Assembly (NCBI GenBank): GCA_024516035.1
Contig: CM044966.1
Span: forward strand, 1,852,808-1,916,807
Reading direction: 5' to 3'
From: Bactericera cockerelli
Lineage: Eukaryota > Arthropoda > Insecta > Hemiptera > Triozidae
Length of the DNA: 64,000 nucleotides
The position numbers and the translations under genes were made by a program. This document shows positions 1 to 14,168 of this stretch, in pieces. Position 1 is the first letter of the stretch. Every line of letters starts with the position of its first letter. Under the pieces are notes generated by a model that worked only from the letters and a program-made list of their open reading frames with translations, was not told the DNA's origin and searched no databases.

Positions 1-1370
1 ACCAAAAAAAAGGGGGGGAAAAATTTTTTTTTTGGGGGGGGGCCCAAAAGGGAAAAAGGGGGTAAAAAATTTTTTTTTTTTTTTTTTTTTAACCAAAAAA
101 AAAAAACCCCAAGAAACCTTTTTTTTGGAAAAAAAAAAACCAAATTTTTGGGGGAAAAAAAAACCCTTTTAATTTTTTTAAAAAAATTTTTTTTTTTTTA
201 AAAAAAACCAAAACCTTTTTTTTAAAAAAAAAAAAATTTTAAAAAAAAAAATTTTCCCAAAAAAATTTTTTTAAAAAAAAAATTTAAAAAAATTTTTTAA
301 AAAATTTTTTTTTTTTTGGGGGGAATTTTTCCCAAAAAAAAAAAAAACAAAATTTAAAAAAAAAATTTTTTTTAAAAAAAAAAAAATTTTTTTGGGGTTT
401 TAAAAAAAATTTTTTTGGGGGGGAAAGGGGGGGGGGGAAAAAAGGGGGGGGTTTTTTTTTTTCCCCCGGGTTTGGGGTTTTTTTTAACCAAATTTTTTTT
501 TTTCCCCTTTAAAATTTTTTTTTTTTAATAAAATTTAAAAAAAAACCCCCAAAAATTTTTTTTATTTAACCCCCTTTTTTAAAATTTGGGGAAAGGGGGC
601 CCCAAAAAACAATTTAAAAAATTTTGGGGGGGGCCAAAAAATTTTTTTTTTCCCCCAAAAATTTAAAAAATTTAAAAAAAGGGGGGGGTTTTTTTCCCCT
701 TTTTTTCCAAATTTGGGGTTTGGGGGGGGGGTTTTTTTTAAAAAAAAAAAATTTTTTTTAAAAGGGGGTTTTCCCCCCCAAAAAAAATTTTTAAATTTTG
801 GGCCGGGAAAAAATTTTTGGGGGTATAATTTCCGGGGGGGGGGAAAAAGGGGGCCCGGGAAAACCCCAAAATTTTTTTTTTTTTTTTTTTCCCCGGGGCC
901 CCCCTTTTTTTTTGGGGAAAAAAAAAATTTTTTTTTTTGGGGGGGGGAAAAATTTTTAAAAGGGGGGGTTTTTTTTTAAAAGGTTTTTTTTCCTTTTTTC
1001 CCCCGGGAAAAAAAAAGGGGGTTTTTTTTTAAAATTTTTTAAAAAAAAAAAAGGGGGTTTTTTTCCCGGGGCCCCCTTTTTTTTAAATTTTTGGGTTTTC
1101 TTTTTTTTCCCTTTTTTTTTTTTTTTTTTTTCCCCTTTTTTTCCCCCTTTTTTTTTTTTTCCTTTTTTTTTTTTTTTTCCTTTTTTCCCTTTTTTTTTTT
1201 TTTTTTTTTAATTTTTGGTTTTTTTTCCTTTTTAAATTTTTTTTTTTTTTTTCAAATTTTTTTTTTAATTTTTTATTTTTTCCCCCTTTTTTTTTTTAAA
1301 AATTCCCTTTAATTTTTTTGGGGGGGAAACCCAAAATTTTTTTTTGGGTTTTTTTTTTTTTTTTTTTTTT

Positions 1371-1413
<43 letters not shown>

Positions 1414-1424
1414 CCCCAAAAAAC

Positions 1425-1455
<31 letters not shown>

Positions 1456-2873
1456 TTTTTTTTTAAAAAATTTTGGGGCCCCTCCGGGCCCCCCGGGGGG
1501 GGGGCCCGGGGAAAAAAAAGGGGGGGGGTTTTTTTTTTTTTCCCCCCCCTTTTTTTTAAAAAAAAGTTGGGGGGGGTTTTTTTTAAAAAAAGGGGGATTC
1601 CCCGGGAAAAAAGGGGGGTTTTAATTTTAAAAAATTTTTTTTTTTGGGGGTTTTGGGTTTTAAATTTTTTTTTTGAAAAAATTTTTTTTTAAAATTTTAA
1701 ATTTTTTTTTTTTAAAGCCCCGGTTTTCCCCCCCCCGGGGGGGGGGGGGGGGCAAAATTTTTTTAAAAAACCGGGGAAACCCGGGCCCCCCCTTTTTCCC
1801 CCCCCCCTTTTAAAAAAGGGGAAAAAGGGGAATTTTGGGGGGAAAAGTAAAAAAGGGGAAAAAAAATTTTGGGGGGGGGGTTTGGGGGGGGAAAAAAAAA
1901 AAACCCCCCCCAAATTAAAAGGGGGGGGAAAAAAAAAAAGTATTTGAAAAAAAAAGGATCCTTTTATTTTTAAAAAAAGGGGAAAAAAAAGGGGGGGGGG
2001 AAAAAAGGGGGGGGAAAAAAATTCCAAAAAAAAAATTTAAAAGGGGAAAATTTTTTTTTTTTTTTAAAGGAACAGGGGTTTTTAAGGGCACCGAAAATTT
2101 TTTTTTCCCCCCCCCCAAAAAATTTTAAAAAAGGGGGGGGGGGGGGTGAAAAAAAAAAAAATTCCCCTTTTTTTTAAAAATTTTTTGGGGGGTCCGGTTG
2201 GGAAAAACCCCGGGGGGGAAGGGGGAACCCCCGGGGGAAGGGAATTGGGGAGGGGTTTTAAAAGGGAAAAAAAATTTTTTTGGGGGAAAGGGGTTTTGGG
2301 GGTTTAAATTTTTTTTTTTAAAAAAAAAGGTTTTTAAAAAAAAAATTTTAAAAAATTAAAAAAAATTTTTTAGGAAAAAAAAAGGGGGGGTTTAAAAATT
2401 TTTTTTTTTTTTTAAAAAATTTTTTGGAAAAAAATTTTAAAAAATTTTTTGGGGGGGTAAAAAAAATTTTTTAAAAGGGGGGGTTTTTAAAAATTTTTTT
2501 AAAAAATTTTTCCCAAAAAAGGGGGGGTTTTTTTTTTTGGAAGGGGAAAACCTTTTAAAAAAATTTCCCCCCCTTTTTTTTTAAAAAAATTTTTAAATTT
2601 TTAAAAAAAAAAAAATTTTTTAAAAGGGAAAACCAAAATTTAAAAAAACCAAAAAAAAAAAAAAAAATGGTTTGGGGGGGGGGTGGGGGGGGGGGTTTTG
2701 GGGGGGGGGGGTTTTTAAATTTTTTTTGGGGGGGGGGGAAAAAAAAATTTTTTTTTTTTTGGGGAAAAAAAATTTTTTTTCCCCAATAAAAAAAAACCCC
2801 CCAAAAAAAAAAGAATTTAAAAAAAAAAAAGGGGGGGGGGGTTTTTTTTTTTTTCCCTTTTTTTGGGGGGGGG

Positions 2874-2909
<36 letters not shown>

Positions 2910-3398
2910 AAAAAATTGGGGAAAATTTTGGGGGGGAAAAATTTTTTTTTTTTTTTTTCCCCAGGAAAAAATTTTTTTTAAAAACCCCCGGGAAGGGGAA
3001 AAAGGGGAAAAAAAAAATTTTTGGGGGGAAAAAAAAGGGGGGGGGGGACCCAAAAAAAACCCCCCCTTTTTTTTTCCACCCCTTTAAAAAAAAAAACCGG
3101 GTTTTTTTTAAAAAAAAAACCCCTTTTTTTTAAAAAAAAATTTAAAAAGGGGAAAAAAAAAAAGGAAAAAAAAAAAAAAAAACAAAAAAAAAAAAAAAAA
3201 AGGGGGGAAAAAAAAAAAAAAAAATAAAAAAGGGGGGGGGGGGGGAAAAAATTTTTTAAACCCCCCCCTTTTTTCCCCCCCCCTTTTTTTTTGGGGGGGG
3301 GAAAAAAAAAAAAAAATTTTTTTTAAAAAAAAACCCCCCCCTTTTTTTTTTCCCCCCTTTTTTTCCTTTTTTTTTTTTTTTTTTTTTTCCCCCCTTTT

Positions 3399-3433
<35 letters not shown>

Positions 3434-3915
3434 AAAATTTTTTTTTTTCCCCCCCCTCCCCTTTTTTTTTTCCCCCCCCTCCCCCCCCCCCCCTTTTTTT
3501 TTTTCCCCCCAAACCCCAACCCAAAACCCCCCCCCCCTATTCCCCCCCCAAAAAAATTTTTTTTTTAAAATTTTTTTTTAAAAAAAAAAACCCCATTTCC
3601 CCCTTTTTCCCCCCAAAAAAAATTTTTTCCCCCCAAAAAATTTTTTAAAACCCCAATCCCCCCCCCCCCCAAAAAAAAAAAAAAAAAATTTAAAACCCAA
3701 AAAAAAAAAAAAACCAAAATTTTTAAAAAAAAAAAAAAAAAAAAACCAAAAAAAAAAAGGGCCCCAAAAAAAATTTTTTTTAAAAAAAATTTTTTTTTTA
3801 AAAAAAAAAAAAAAAAAAACCCCCCCTTTTTTTAAAAAAAAAAAATTTTTAAAAAAATTTTTTAAAAATTTCCCCCCAAAAAAAAAAAAAATTTAAAAAC
3901 CCCCAAAAAAAAAAC

Positions 3916-3950
<35 letters not shown>

Positions 3951-4069
3951 CCCAAAAAAAAAAAAAAAAAAACCCCCCCCCCAAAAAAAAAAATTTTAAA
4001 AAAAATTAAAAAAAAAAAAAAATTTTTAAAAAAACCCCCCCCCCCCCCCCCCAAAAAAAAAAAAACCCC

Positions 4070-4100
<31 letters not shown>

Positions 4101-4117
4101 AAAAAACCTTTTTTAAA

Positions 4118-4153
<36 letters not shown>

Positions 4154-5063
4154 CCCCCTTTTTCCCCCCCCAAAACCCCCCAAAAAAAAAAAAACCCCAA
4201 ACCCCCCCCCCCCAAAAACCCCCCCCCTCTTTTCCCCCAAAAAAAAACCCCCCCCCCAAAAAAATTTTTTTCCCCCCCCTTTTTTTTTTGATTTCCTTTT
4301 TTTTTCTCTAAAATTTTTTTTTCCCCCCCTTTTAAAAATCAAAATTTTTTTAAAAAACCCCCCCCCTTTTTTTTTTTCCCCCCCTTTAAAAAAAAAAGGG
4401 GGAAAAAACCCAAACCCCCCCGGGGGAAAAAAAACCAAAAAAAAAAAAAGCCAAAAAAGGGGGGAAAACCCGGGGGGAAAAAAAAAAAAAAAAAAACCCC
4501 CCCCCCTTTTTTTTTTTTTTTTTTTCCCCCCCCCCAAAAAAAAAAAAAAAAAAAAAAACCCCCCCCAAAAAAAAAAACCAAAAAAAAAAAAAAAAAAAAA
4601 AACCCCCAAAAAAAAAAAACCCCCCAAAAAACCCCCAAAAAAAAAAAAAATTTTTAACCCCCAAAAAAAAAAAACCCCCAAAAAAAAAACCCCAAAAAAA
4701 AAAAATTTCAAACCCCCCCCAACCCCAAAAAAAACCCAAAAAAAACCCCCCCCCCCCCCCCCAAAAACCCCAAAAAAAAAAAACCCCCCCCCCCCCCCTT
4801 TTAAAAAAAAAAAACCCCCCCCCAAAAAAAAAAAAAAACCCCCCCCCCCTTTTTGGGTTTTAAATTTAGAAAATTAAAAAAATTTTTTTTTTTTTGGAAA
4901 AAAACCAAAACCCCAAAAAAAAAAAAAAAACCCCCAAAAAACTTTAAAAAACCCCTTTTCCCTTTTTTTTCCCCCCCCCCCCAAAAAAAAAAAAAAAAAA
5001 AACCCCCCCCCAAAAATTTTAAAACCCCCCCCCAAAAAAAAAAAAAAATTTAAAACCCCCCCC

Positions 5064-5098
<35 letters not shown>

Positions 5099-5761
5099 TT
5101 TTTTTTTTTTTTAAAAAAAAAAAAAAAACCCCCCCAAAAAAAAAAAAAACCCCAAAAAAAACCCCCCCCCCCCCCCCCAAACCCCCCCCCCCCCCCCAAA
5201 AAAAAAACCCCCCCCCCCCCCTTTTTTTTACCCAAAAAACCCAAAAAAAAAAACCCCCCCCCCCCCAAAAAAAAAAAATTTTTTTTTTAAAAAAAAAAAA
5301 AAAAAAAACCCCAAAACAATTTCCCTTTTTTTAAAAAATTTTTTTTTTGGGGCCCCAAATTTTTTTTTCCCAAAAAATTTAAAAAAAAAAAATTAAAAAA
5401 ATTTTTAAAAAAATTTTTCCCCCAAAAAAATTTTTTTTTTTAAAAAAAAAAATTTTTTAAAAAAAAAAAAAATTTTAAAACCCCAAAAAAAATTTTTTTT
5501 AAAAAAAAAGGGTTTTGGGGGAAAAAAAAAAATTTTTTTTTCCCCTTTTTTAAAAACCCCCCCTTTTTTTTAAAAGGGAAAATTTTAATTTAAAAATTTT
5601 AAAAAAAAAAAAAAATTTTTTTTTTTTTCCCCCCCCAAAAATTTTTTCCAAACCCCCCCCCCAAAAAAAAAAAAAAAATTTTTTTTTAAAAACCCCCCCC
5701 CCCCCCCCCCCCCCCCAAAAAACCCCCCCCCCCCCAAAAAAACCCCCCCCCCCCCCCAAAA

Positions 5762-5798
<37 letters not shown>

Positions 5799-6429
5799 AC
5801 CCCCCCCCCCAAAACCCAACCCCCCCAAACCCCCCCCCCCCAAAACCCCCCCAAAAACCCCCCCCAAAAAAAAACCCCAAAAAACCCCCCCCCCCCAAAA
5901 AAAAAAAATTTTTTCCCCCCCCCCCCCAAAAAAAATTTTTTAAAAACCCCCCCCAAAAAAAACCCCCCCCAAAAAAACCCCCCCAAACCCCCCCCCCAAA
6001 AAAAAAAAAAAAAAAAACCCCCCCCCCCCCCCCAAAAAAAAAAAAATTTTTTAAAATTTTAACAAAAATAAAATTTTTTTTCCCCCCCAAAAAAAAAAAA
6101 AAAAATTTAAAAAAAAAAAAACCCCTTTTAAAAAAAAAAAAAAATTTTAAAAAAACCCAAAAAAAAAAAACAAAAAAAAAATTTTTTTTTTTTTTGGGGG
6201 GGGAAAAAAAAAAAAAATTTTTTTCCCAAAAAAAATTTTTTTTTAAAATTTTTTTTTTTCCCAAAAATTCCTTAAAAAATTTTAAATTTTTAAAAAAAAC
6301 CCCAAAAAAAAATTAAAAAAAAATTTTTAAAAAAAAACCAAACCCCAAAAAAAAAAAAAAAAAAAAAAACCCCCCCTTTTAAAAAAAAACCCCCCCCAAA
6401 AAAAAAAACCCCCCCCCTTTTTTTTTAAA

Positions 6430-6466
<37 letters not shown>

Positions 6467-7161
6467 AAAAAAATTTTTTTTAAAAAAAAAAAAAAAAAAA
6501 TTTTTTTAAAAAAATTTTTTTCCCCAAAACCCCTTTTTTTTTTCCAAATTTTAAAATTTTTTTTAAAAAAAAAAAAATAGGTTTTTCCCCAAAAAAAAAA
6601 AAACAAAAATTTTTTTTCCCCAAATTTTGCATTAAAAAAAAAAAAATTTTTTTTTGGGGGGGGGGGTTTTTTTTTTTAAAAAAAAAAAATTTCCCCCCTT
6701 TTTTTTTTTAAAAAAAAAAAAAGGGTTTTTTTTAAAGGGGGTTTTTTTTTTTTTTAAAAAATTTTTTTTTCCCCCCTTTTTTTAATTTTTTTTCCTTCAA
6801 AATTTTTTCCCCCCAAAAATTTTTTTTCCCCCGGGGGGGAAAAAATTTTTTTTAATTTGGGGGGGGTTTTTTTTTTTTAAAAAGGGGGGTTTTTTTTTAA
6901 ATTTTTAAGGGGTTTTTTTTTTTTTTAAACCCTTTCAAATTTTAAAAAAATTTTTTTTTAAGATTAAAATTTTGGTTTTTTTAAAATTTTTTTTTCCCCC
7001 GATTTTATTACCCCGGGGGTTTTTTTTTTTTTAAATTTTTTAAAATTTTTTTTTGGGAAAAAAAAATTTTGCAAAAAATTTTTTTTTTTTCTTTTTTAAA
7101 TTTTTGGGGAAAAAATTTGGGGAAAAAAGGAAACCCCCCCCCCGCAAACCCCTTTTTTAAA

Positions 7162-7196
<35 letters not shown>

Positions 7197-8142
7197 TTTA
7201 AAAACCCCCAAAAAAAAAATTTTTTTTTAAAAAAAAAAAATTTTAAAAAAAAAAAAAAAAACCCAAAAAAAACCCCCCAAAAAACCCCCCAAAAAAAAAA
7301 AAAAAAACCCCCAAAAAAAAACCCCCAAAAAAAAAAACCCCCCCCCCCCCAAAAAACCCCCCCCAAAAAAAACCCTTACCCCCCACCCCCCCAAAACCCC
7401 CCAAAATTTTAAAAAAAAAAAAATTTTTTTAAAAACAAAAAAAAAAAAAATTTAAAAATTCCCCTTTTTCCCCCCCCTTTAAAAAAAAACCCCCCCCCAA
7501 AAACCCCCCAAAAAACCCAAAAAAATTTAAAAAAAAACCCTTTTTTTAAAAAAAATTCCCCCTTTCCCCCCAAAAAAACCCCCCCCCCCCCAAAAAAACC
7601 CCAAAAAACCCTTTTTTAAAAAAAAAATTTTTTTTCCCCAAAAAAAAAAAAACCCCCCCCCCCCCCCCCCCCCCCCCGGGAACCAAATAAAAAGGAAAAA
7701 AAAATTTTTTTTTTAAAAAAAATTTTAAAAAAAAAATTTTTTGGGGTTTTTTTTAAACAATTTTTAAAAAAAAAAGGTTTTTTTCCCCAAAAAAGGGGTT
7801 TTTTTTTGGGGGGGGTTTTTTTTTAAAAAAAAAAAAAAAAAATTGCCCCGGGTTAAACGGGGGTTTTTTTTTCCCCCCAAAAAAAAAAAATTTTTCCCCC
7901 AAAAAAAAAGGGGGGGAAAAAAAAAAAAGTTTTTAATTTTAAAATTTAAAAAAATTTTTTCCCCAAAATTTTTAAAAAATTTTTTAAAAAAAAAAAAAAA
8001 TTTTCCCCCCCCAAAAATTTTTTTTTTCCCCAAAAAAAAACCCCAAAAAATTTTTTTTTTTTTTTTTTACCCCTTTTTTAAAAACCCCCAAAAAAAAAAA
8101 TTTTTTTTCCCCCCCCCCCCCAAAAAAAAAAACCCCCCAAAA

Positions 8143-8197
<55 letters not shown>

Positions 8198-8199
8198 AA

Positions 8200-8232
<33 letters not shown>

Positions 8233-8371
8233 AAAAAACCCCCCCCCCCCAAACCCCCCCCAAACCCCCCCCCCCCCCCCCACCCCCCCCCCCCCCCCCC
8301 CCCCCCCCCCAAAACCCCCCCCCCCAAAACCCCCCCCCCCCCCCCCAAAAAACCCCCAAAAAACCCCCCCC

Positions 8372-8406
<35 letters not shown>

Positions 8407-10041
8407 AAAAAAAAAAAAATTTTAAAAAAAAAACCCCCCCAAAAAAAAACCAAATTCCCCTTTTTTAACCCCAAAAAAAATTTTTTTTTTAATTTTTCCC
8501 CAAAATTTTTTTTTTTTTCCCCCAAAAAAATTTTTTTTCCAAAAAAACCCCCCCCCCCCCCCCAAACCCCCAAAAAAAAAACCCCCCCCCCCACCCAAAA
8601 CCCCCCCCCCCCCCCAAAAAAAAAAAACCCCCCCCAAACCCCCCCCCCCAAAAACCCCCCAAAAAAAACCCCCCCCAAAAAAAAAACCCCCCCAACCCCC
8701 CAAAAAAACCCCCCAAACCCCCCCCAAAAAACCCCCCCAAAAAAAAACAAAAAACCCCCAAAAACCCCCCCCCCAAAAAACCCCCCCCCAAAAAACCAAA
8801 CCCCCCCCAAAAAAACCCCCCCCACCCCCAAAAAACCCAAAAAACCCCCCCCCAAAAAAAACCCCCCAAAAAAACCCCCCCCCCCCCCCCCCCAAAAAAA
8901 AAAAACCCAAAAAAAAAAAACAAACCCCCCCTTTAAAACCCCCCCCAAAAAAAAAAAAACCAAAAAAAAAACCCCCCCCCCCCCCCCCCCCTTTCCCCCC
9001 CCAAAAAAAAACCCCCCAAACCCCCCCCCAAAAAAAAAAAAACCCCCCCCCAAAAAAAACCCCCAAAAACCCCCCCCAAAAAAAAAAAACCCCCCCAAAA
9101 CCCCCCCCCCCCCAAACCCCCCCCCCAAAAAAAAAAACCCCCCCCCCCAAAAAAAAACCCCCCCAAAAAAAAAACCCCCCCCCCCAAAACCCCAAAAAAA
9201 CCCCCAAAAAAAAAAAAAAAAAACCCCCTTTTTTAAAAATTAAAAAAAAAAAAAAAAAAAAAAAACCCCCCAAAAAAAAAAAAACCCCCCCCCAATTTCC
9301 CCCCCCCCCCCCCCCCCCCCCAAAACCCCCCCCCCCCCCCCCAAACCCCCCCCCCCAAAACCCCCCCCCCCCCCCCAAAAAAAAAAAAACCCCCCCCCCA
9401 AAAAAACCCTAAATTTTTTTTCCCCTTTTTTTAAAACCCCCTTTTTTAAAAAACCCCCAAAAAACCCCAAAAAACCCCCCCCCCCCCCCAAAAAAAAATT
9501 TTTTTAACAAAACCCCCCCCTTTAAAAAAATTTTTTGGGAAAATTTTTAATTTTGGGGGGAAAAAAAAAAAATTTTTAAAAAAATTTTTTTTTTTGGGGG
9601 GGGGCCCCACGGGGCCCCCCCTTCCCCCCCCCCCCCCTTTCCCCAAAAAAAACTTTTAAAAAAAACCCCCAAAAAATTTACCAAACCCCCCCTTTTTTTT
9701 TTTAAAAAAAAGGAAAAAAAAACCCAAAACAAAAAAAAAAAACTCCCAAAAGGGTTTAAAAAAAAAAATTTTTTAAAAAAAAAGGGCCCCCAAAAAAAAG
9801 GGGGTTTTTCCCTTTTAAAAAATTTTTTTAATTTTTTTTTTGGGGGGGGGGGTTTTTTGGGCCCAAAAAAAACCCCCCCAAAAAACCCTTTAAAAAAACC
9901 CCCTTTTTTAAACCCAAAAAAATTTTAAACCTTAAAAACCCTTTTTTCCCCCCCCCCATTTTTTCCCCCCCCCCCCCCCCCCCTTTAAAACCCCCTTTTT
10001 TTTTTTCCCCCCCCCCCCCCCTTTTTTTAAAAAAACCCCAA

Positions 10042-10081
<40 letters not shown>

Positions 10082-11480
10082 AACCCCCCCCCCCCCCCCT
10101 TAATTTCCCCCCTTCCCCCCCCCCCCCTTTTTTCCCCCCCCCCCCCCCAAATTTCCCCCCCCCTTTTTTTTCCCCCCCAAAAATTCCCCCCCCCCTTTTT
10201 TTTTTCCCCCCCCTTTTTTTTTAATTTAAATTTTTTTTCCCCCCCCCTTTTTTCCCCCCAAAAAAATTTTTTTTTCCCCCCCCCAAAAAAAAAAAAAAAA
10301 TTTAAAAATTAAAAAAATTTTAAAAAAAACCCCGGGGAAAAAAAACCCCTTTTTTTTTAAAAAATTTATTCCCCTTTTTTTTCCCCCAAAAAGGGGGGTT
10401 TTTATTTTTTTTCCCCCCCCCCCCCAAAAAATTTTTTTTTTTTTTTAAAAAAAAAAAAAACCCCTTTTTAAAAAAAAAAAAAAATTTAAAAAAAACCCCC
10501 CCTTTTTAAAAAAAAAAATTTTTTTTTTTTTTCCCCCCCCCCCAAAAAAAAAACCCCTTTTTCCCCTAAAAAAAATAAATTTTTTTTTAAAAAAAAATTA
10601 ATTTCCCCAAACTCCTTTCCCCCAAAAAAACCCCCAAAAAAACCCCCCCCCTTTTTTTTTCCCCTTTTTAAAAAATTTTTTTTAAAAAATTTTAAAAAAC
10701 CCCCCCCAAAAAAAACCCCCCCCTTTTAAACCCAAAAAAAAAAAAATTCCCCAAAAAAAAAAAAAATTTAAAATTTTCCCTTTTTTTTTGGGCAAACCCC
10801 CCCCAAACCCCTTTTAAAATTTTAAATTTTTTTAAAAAAAAATTTTTTTTTTTTTTAAAAAAAAAAAACCCCAAACCCCCCCCAAAAAAAACCCCCCCCC
10901 CCTTTTTTTCCCCCCCCCCCCCCAAACCCCCCAAAAACCCCCTTTTTTAAAAACCTTTTTTTAAAACCCCCCCCCAAAAAATTTTTTTCCCCCTTTTTTT
11001 AAAAAAAAAAAAACCCCCCCCCAAAAAAAAAACCCAAAAAAAAATTTGGAAAAAAATTAAAAAATTTTTTTTTATTTTAAAAAAAAAAATTTAAAAAATT
11101 TAAAAAAAATTTTAAAAAAAAAAAAATTCTTTTTTTCCCCAAAAAAAAAAATTTTTAAAAACAAAAAAGGCCCAAAAAAACAACCCCCCAAAAAAAAGGG
11201 GGGGTTTTTTTTAAAAACCCCCCCCGGGGGGGAAAAAAAATTTTTTAAAAAAAATTTTAAAAACCCCCTTTTGGGGGTTTTTTAAAAAATTTAAAATTTT
11301 ATTTTCCCCTTTTTTTTTTAAAAGGGGTAATTTGGGGGGGGGGGGGGCCCCAAAAAAATTTTTTTGGGGGGGGGGGGGGGAAAAGGGGGGGGTTTTTTTT
11401 AAAATTTTTTTAAAAAAAGGGGGTTTTTTTTAAAAAAAAAGGGGGGGGTTTTTAAAAAAAAATTTTTTTAAAAAAAAAGG

Positions 11481-11529
<49 letters not shown>

Positions 11530-11909
11530 TTTAAAATTTTTTAAATTTTTAAAAGGGGATTTTTTAAAAAAAAGGGGAAAAGGGAAAGGGGAAATTTTTG
11601 GGAAAAAAAACCCCCCCTTTGGGGGGGTTTCCCCCCAAAAAAAAAAATTTTTTTGGAAAAAGGTTTTTTAAAATTTAAACCCCCTTTTCCCCCCCCAAAA
11701 AAAAAAAAAGAATTTTTTTCCCCCCCCCGGGGGGGGGCCCCCCCGGGGGGGGAAAATTTTCCCCCAAAAAAAAAAGGGGTTTTTTTTAACCCGGAAAAAA
11801 AAAAAAAAAAATTTTTTTTTTTTTTTTTAAAAAAAAGGGGGTTTTTTTGGGGGGGGGTTTTTTTTAAAAATTTTTTAAAATTTTTAATTTTTTGGGGGTT
11901 TTTTTTTTA

Positions 11910-11941
<32 letters not shown>

Positions 11942-13673
11942 CCCGGGGGGAAAAGGGGGCCCCCCCCCCCAAAATTTTTTTTTTGATTAAAATTTTTTAA
12001 AAAATTTGGCCCCCTTTTTTTTTTTGGGGGAAAAAAAAAACCCGGGGAAAATTTTTAAAAAAAAAAAAACCCCCGGGGGGGAAAAAATTTTTTAAAATTT
12101 TTGGGTTTTTTTTTAAAAAAGGGGGAAAAATTAATTTTAAAAAACCCCAAAAAAACCCAATAAATAAAAACCCCCCCCCCCAAAAAAAAAAAAAAAAAAA
12201 ACCCCCCCCCCCAAAAAAACCCCCCCTTTTTCCCCCCCCCAAAAAATTTAAACCCAAAAAAAAAAAAAAACCCCCTTTTTTCCCCAAAAAAAATTTTCCC
12301 CCCCCCCCCAAAAAACCTAAAAAATTTTTTTTTTCATAAACCCTTTTTTCCCCCTTTTTTTTTTTAAAAACCCTTTAAAAAAAAAATTTTTAAAAAAAAA
12401 ATTTTAAAATTTTTTTTTTAAAAAAATTTTTTTTTTTAAAATTTTTTTTTTAAAAAAAAAAAAACCCCAAAATTTTCCAAAAAATTTTTTCCCAAAAAAA
12501 AAACCCCCCCCTTTTTTTAAAAAAAAAAAGGGGGGGAAAAAATTTTTTTGGGGGGGCCCCCCTTTAAAAAAAAAAAAAATTTTTTTTTTAAAACCCCCCT
12601 TTTTTTTCCCCCCAAACCCCCGGGTTTTTTGGGAAAAAAAACCCCCTTTTTTTTTTTTAAAAAAAACCCCCTTTTCTTTTTTTAAAAATTTTTTTTGGGG
12701 GTTTTTGGGGGGGGAAAAAAAGGGGGTTTTTTTTTTTTCCCGGAAAAAATTTTTTTTTTTAAAAGTTAAAGGGGAAAAAAAAAACCCTTTTTTAAAAAAA
12801 AAAATTTTTTTGAAATTGGGGTTTTTCCCCCCAAATTTTTTTAAAAAACCTTTTTTTGGAAAAAAAAAAAGAAAAAAATTTTTTTTTTTAAAAAAATTTT
12901 TTTTTTTTGGGGGGTTTTTTTTTTTGGGGTTTGGAAAAAGGGGGGGGGCCCCAATTGGCCCCCTTTTTTTTTTTATTTGGGGGTTTTTTTTTTTCCCCCC
13001 TTTTTTTTGGGGGGGAAAAAAAAAATTTTTTAAAATTTTTTTTTTTGGGGGGGGGGGGTTTTTAAAAAAAAATTTTTTGGGGAAAAAAAATTTTTTTTTT
13101 TAAATTTTCCCAAAAAAATTTTGGGAAATTTTTTTCCAAAAGGGGTTTTTTTGGGGTTTTTTTTTTAAAAAAATTTTTTTTTTGGGGCCGGGGGGAAAAA
13201 AAATTAAAATTTTTTTTTAAAAAAAAAAACCAATTTTTTTTGGGGGGGGGGGGGGGGGGTTTTCCCTTTTTTTGGGGGCCCCCAACCCCTAAAAATTGGG
13301 GAATTTTCCCCGGTTTTTTTTCCCCCCCAAAAAAAAAAAAAAAAACCCCCCTTTAAAAAAAATAAAAAAATTTTTTTTTTTAAAAGGGGGTTTTTTTTTT
13401 GGGTTTTTTTTAACCCTTTTGGGGTTTTTTAAAATTTTCCTTTTAAAAACCAAAAAAAAAACCCAAAAAAAAAAAAAAATTTTTAAAAATTTTTTAAAAA
13501 AAAAAAAATTTTTTTTTAAATTTTTTTTAAAAAAAATTTTATTTTAAAAATTTTTAAACCTTTTTTTAAAACCCCCCCAAAAAAAAAATTTAAAAAAACC
13601 CCCCAAAAAAAAACCCCCCCCAAAAAAAAACCCCCCCCCCCCCCCCCCCCCCCCCAAACCCCCCCCCAAAAAA

Positions 13674-13704
<31 letters not shown>

Positions 13705-14132
13705 CCCCCCCCCCCAAAAACCAAAAAAACCCCCCCCCCCCAAACCCCCCCCCAAAAAAAAAACCCCCCCCCAAAAACCCCCCCCTTCCCCAAAAAAAAA
13801 AAACCCAACCCCCTTAAACCCCCCCCCCCTTTTTTAAACCCCCCCCCCCTTTCACCCCAAAACCCCCCTTTTTCCCCCCTTTTTAAAAAAACCCCCCCCC
13901 AAATTAAAAAAATTTTTTTTTCCAACCCAAAAAACCCCCCCTTTTAAAAAAAATTTTTCCAAAAACCCAAACCCCCCCTTTTTAAAAAAAAAAACCCCCC
14001 CCCCCCCCCCCAAAAAAAAGGGGCCCCCCCCCCCCCCCCAAAAACCCCCCCCCCCCCCAAATTTTAAAAAAAATTTAAAAAAAAAACAAAATTTTTAAAA
14101 AAAATTTTTTTTTCCAAAAAAAAAAAAAAAAA

Positions 14133-14168
<36 letters not shown>
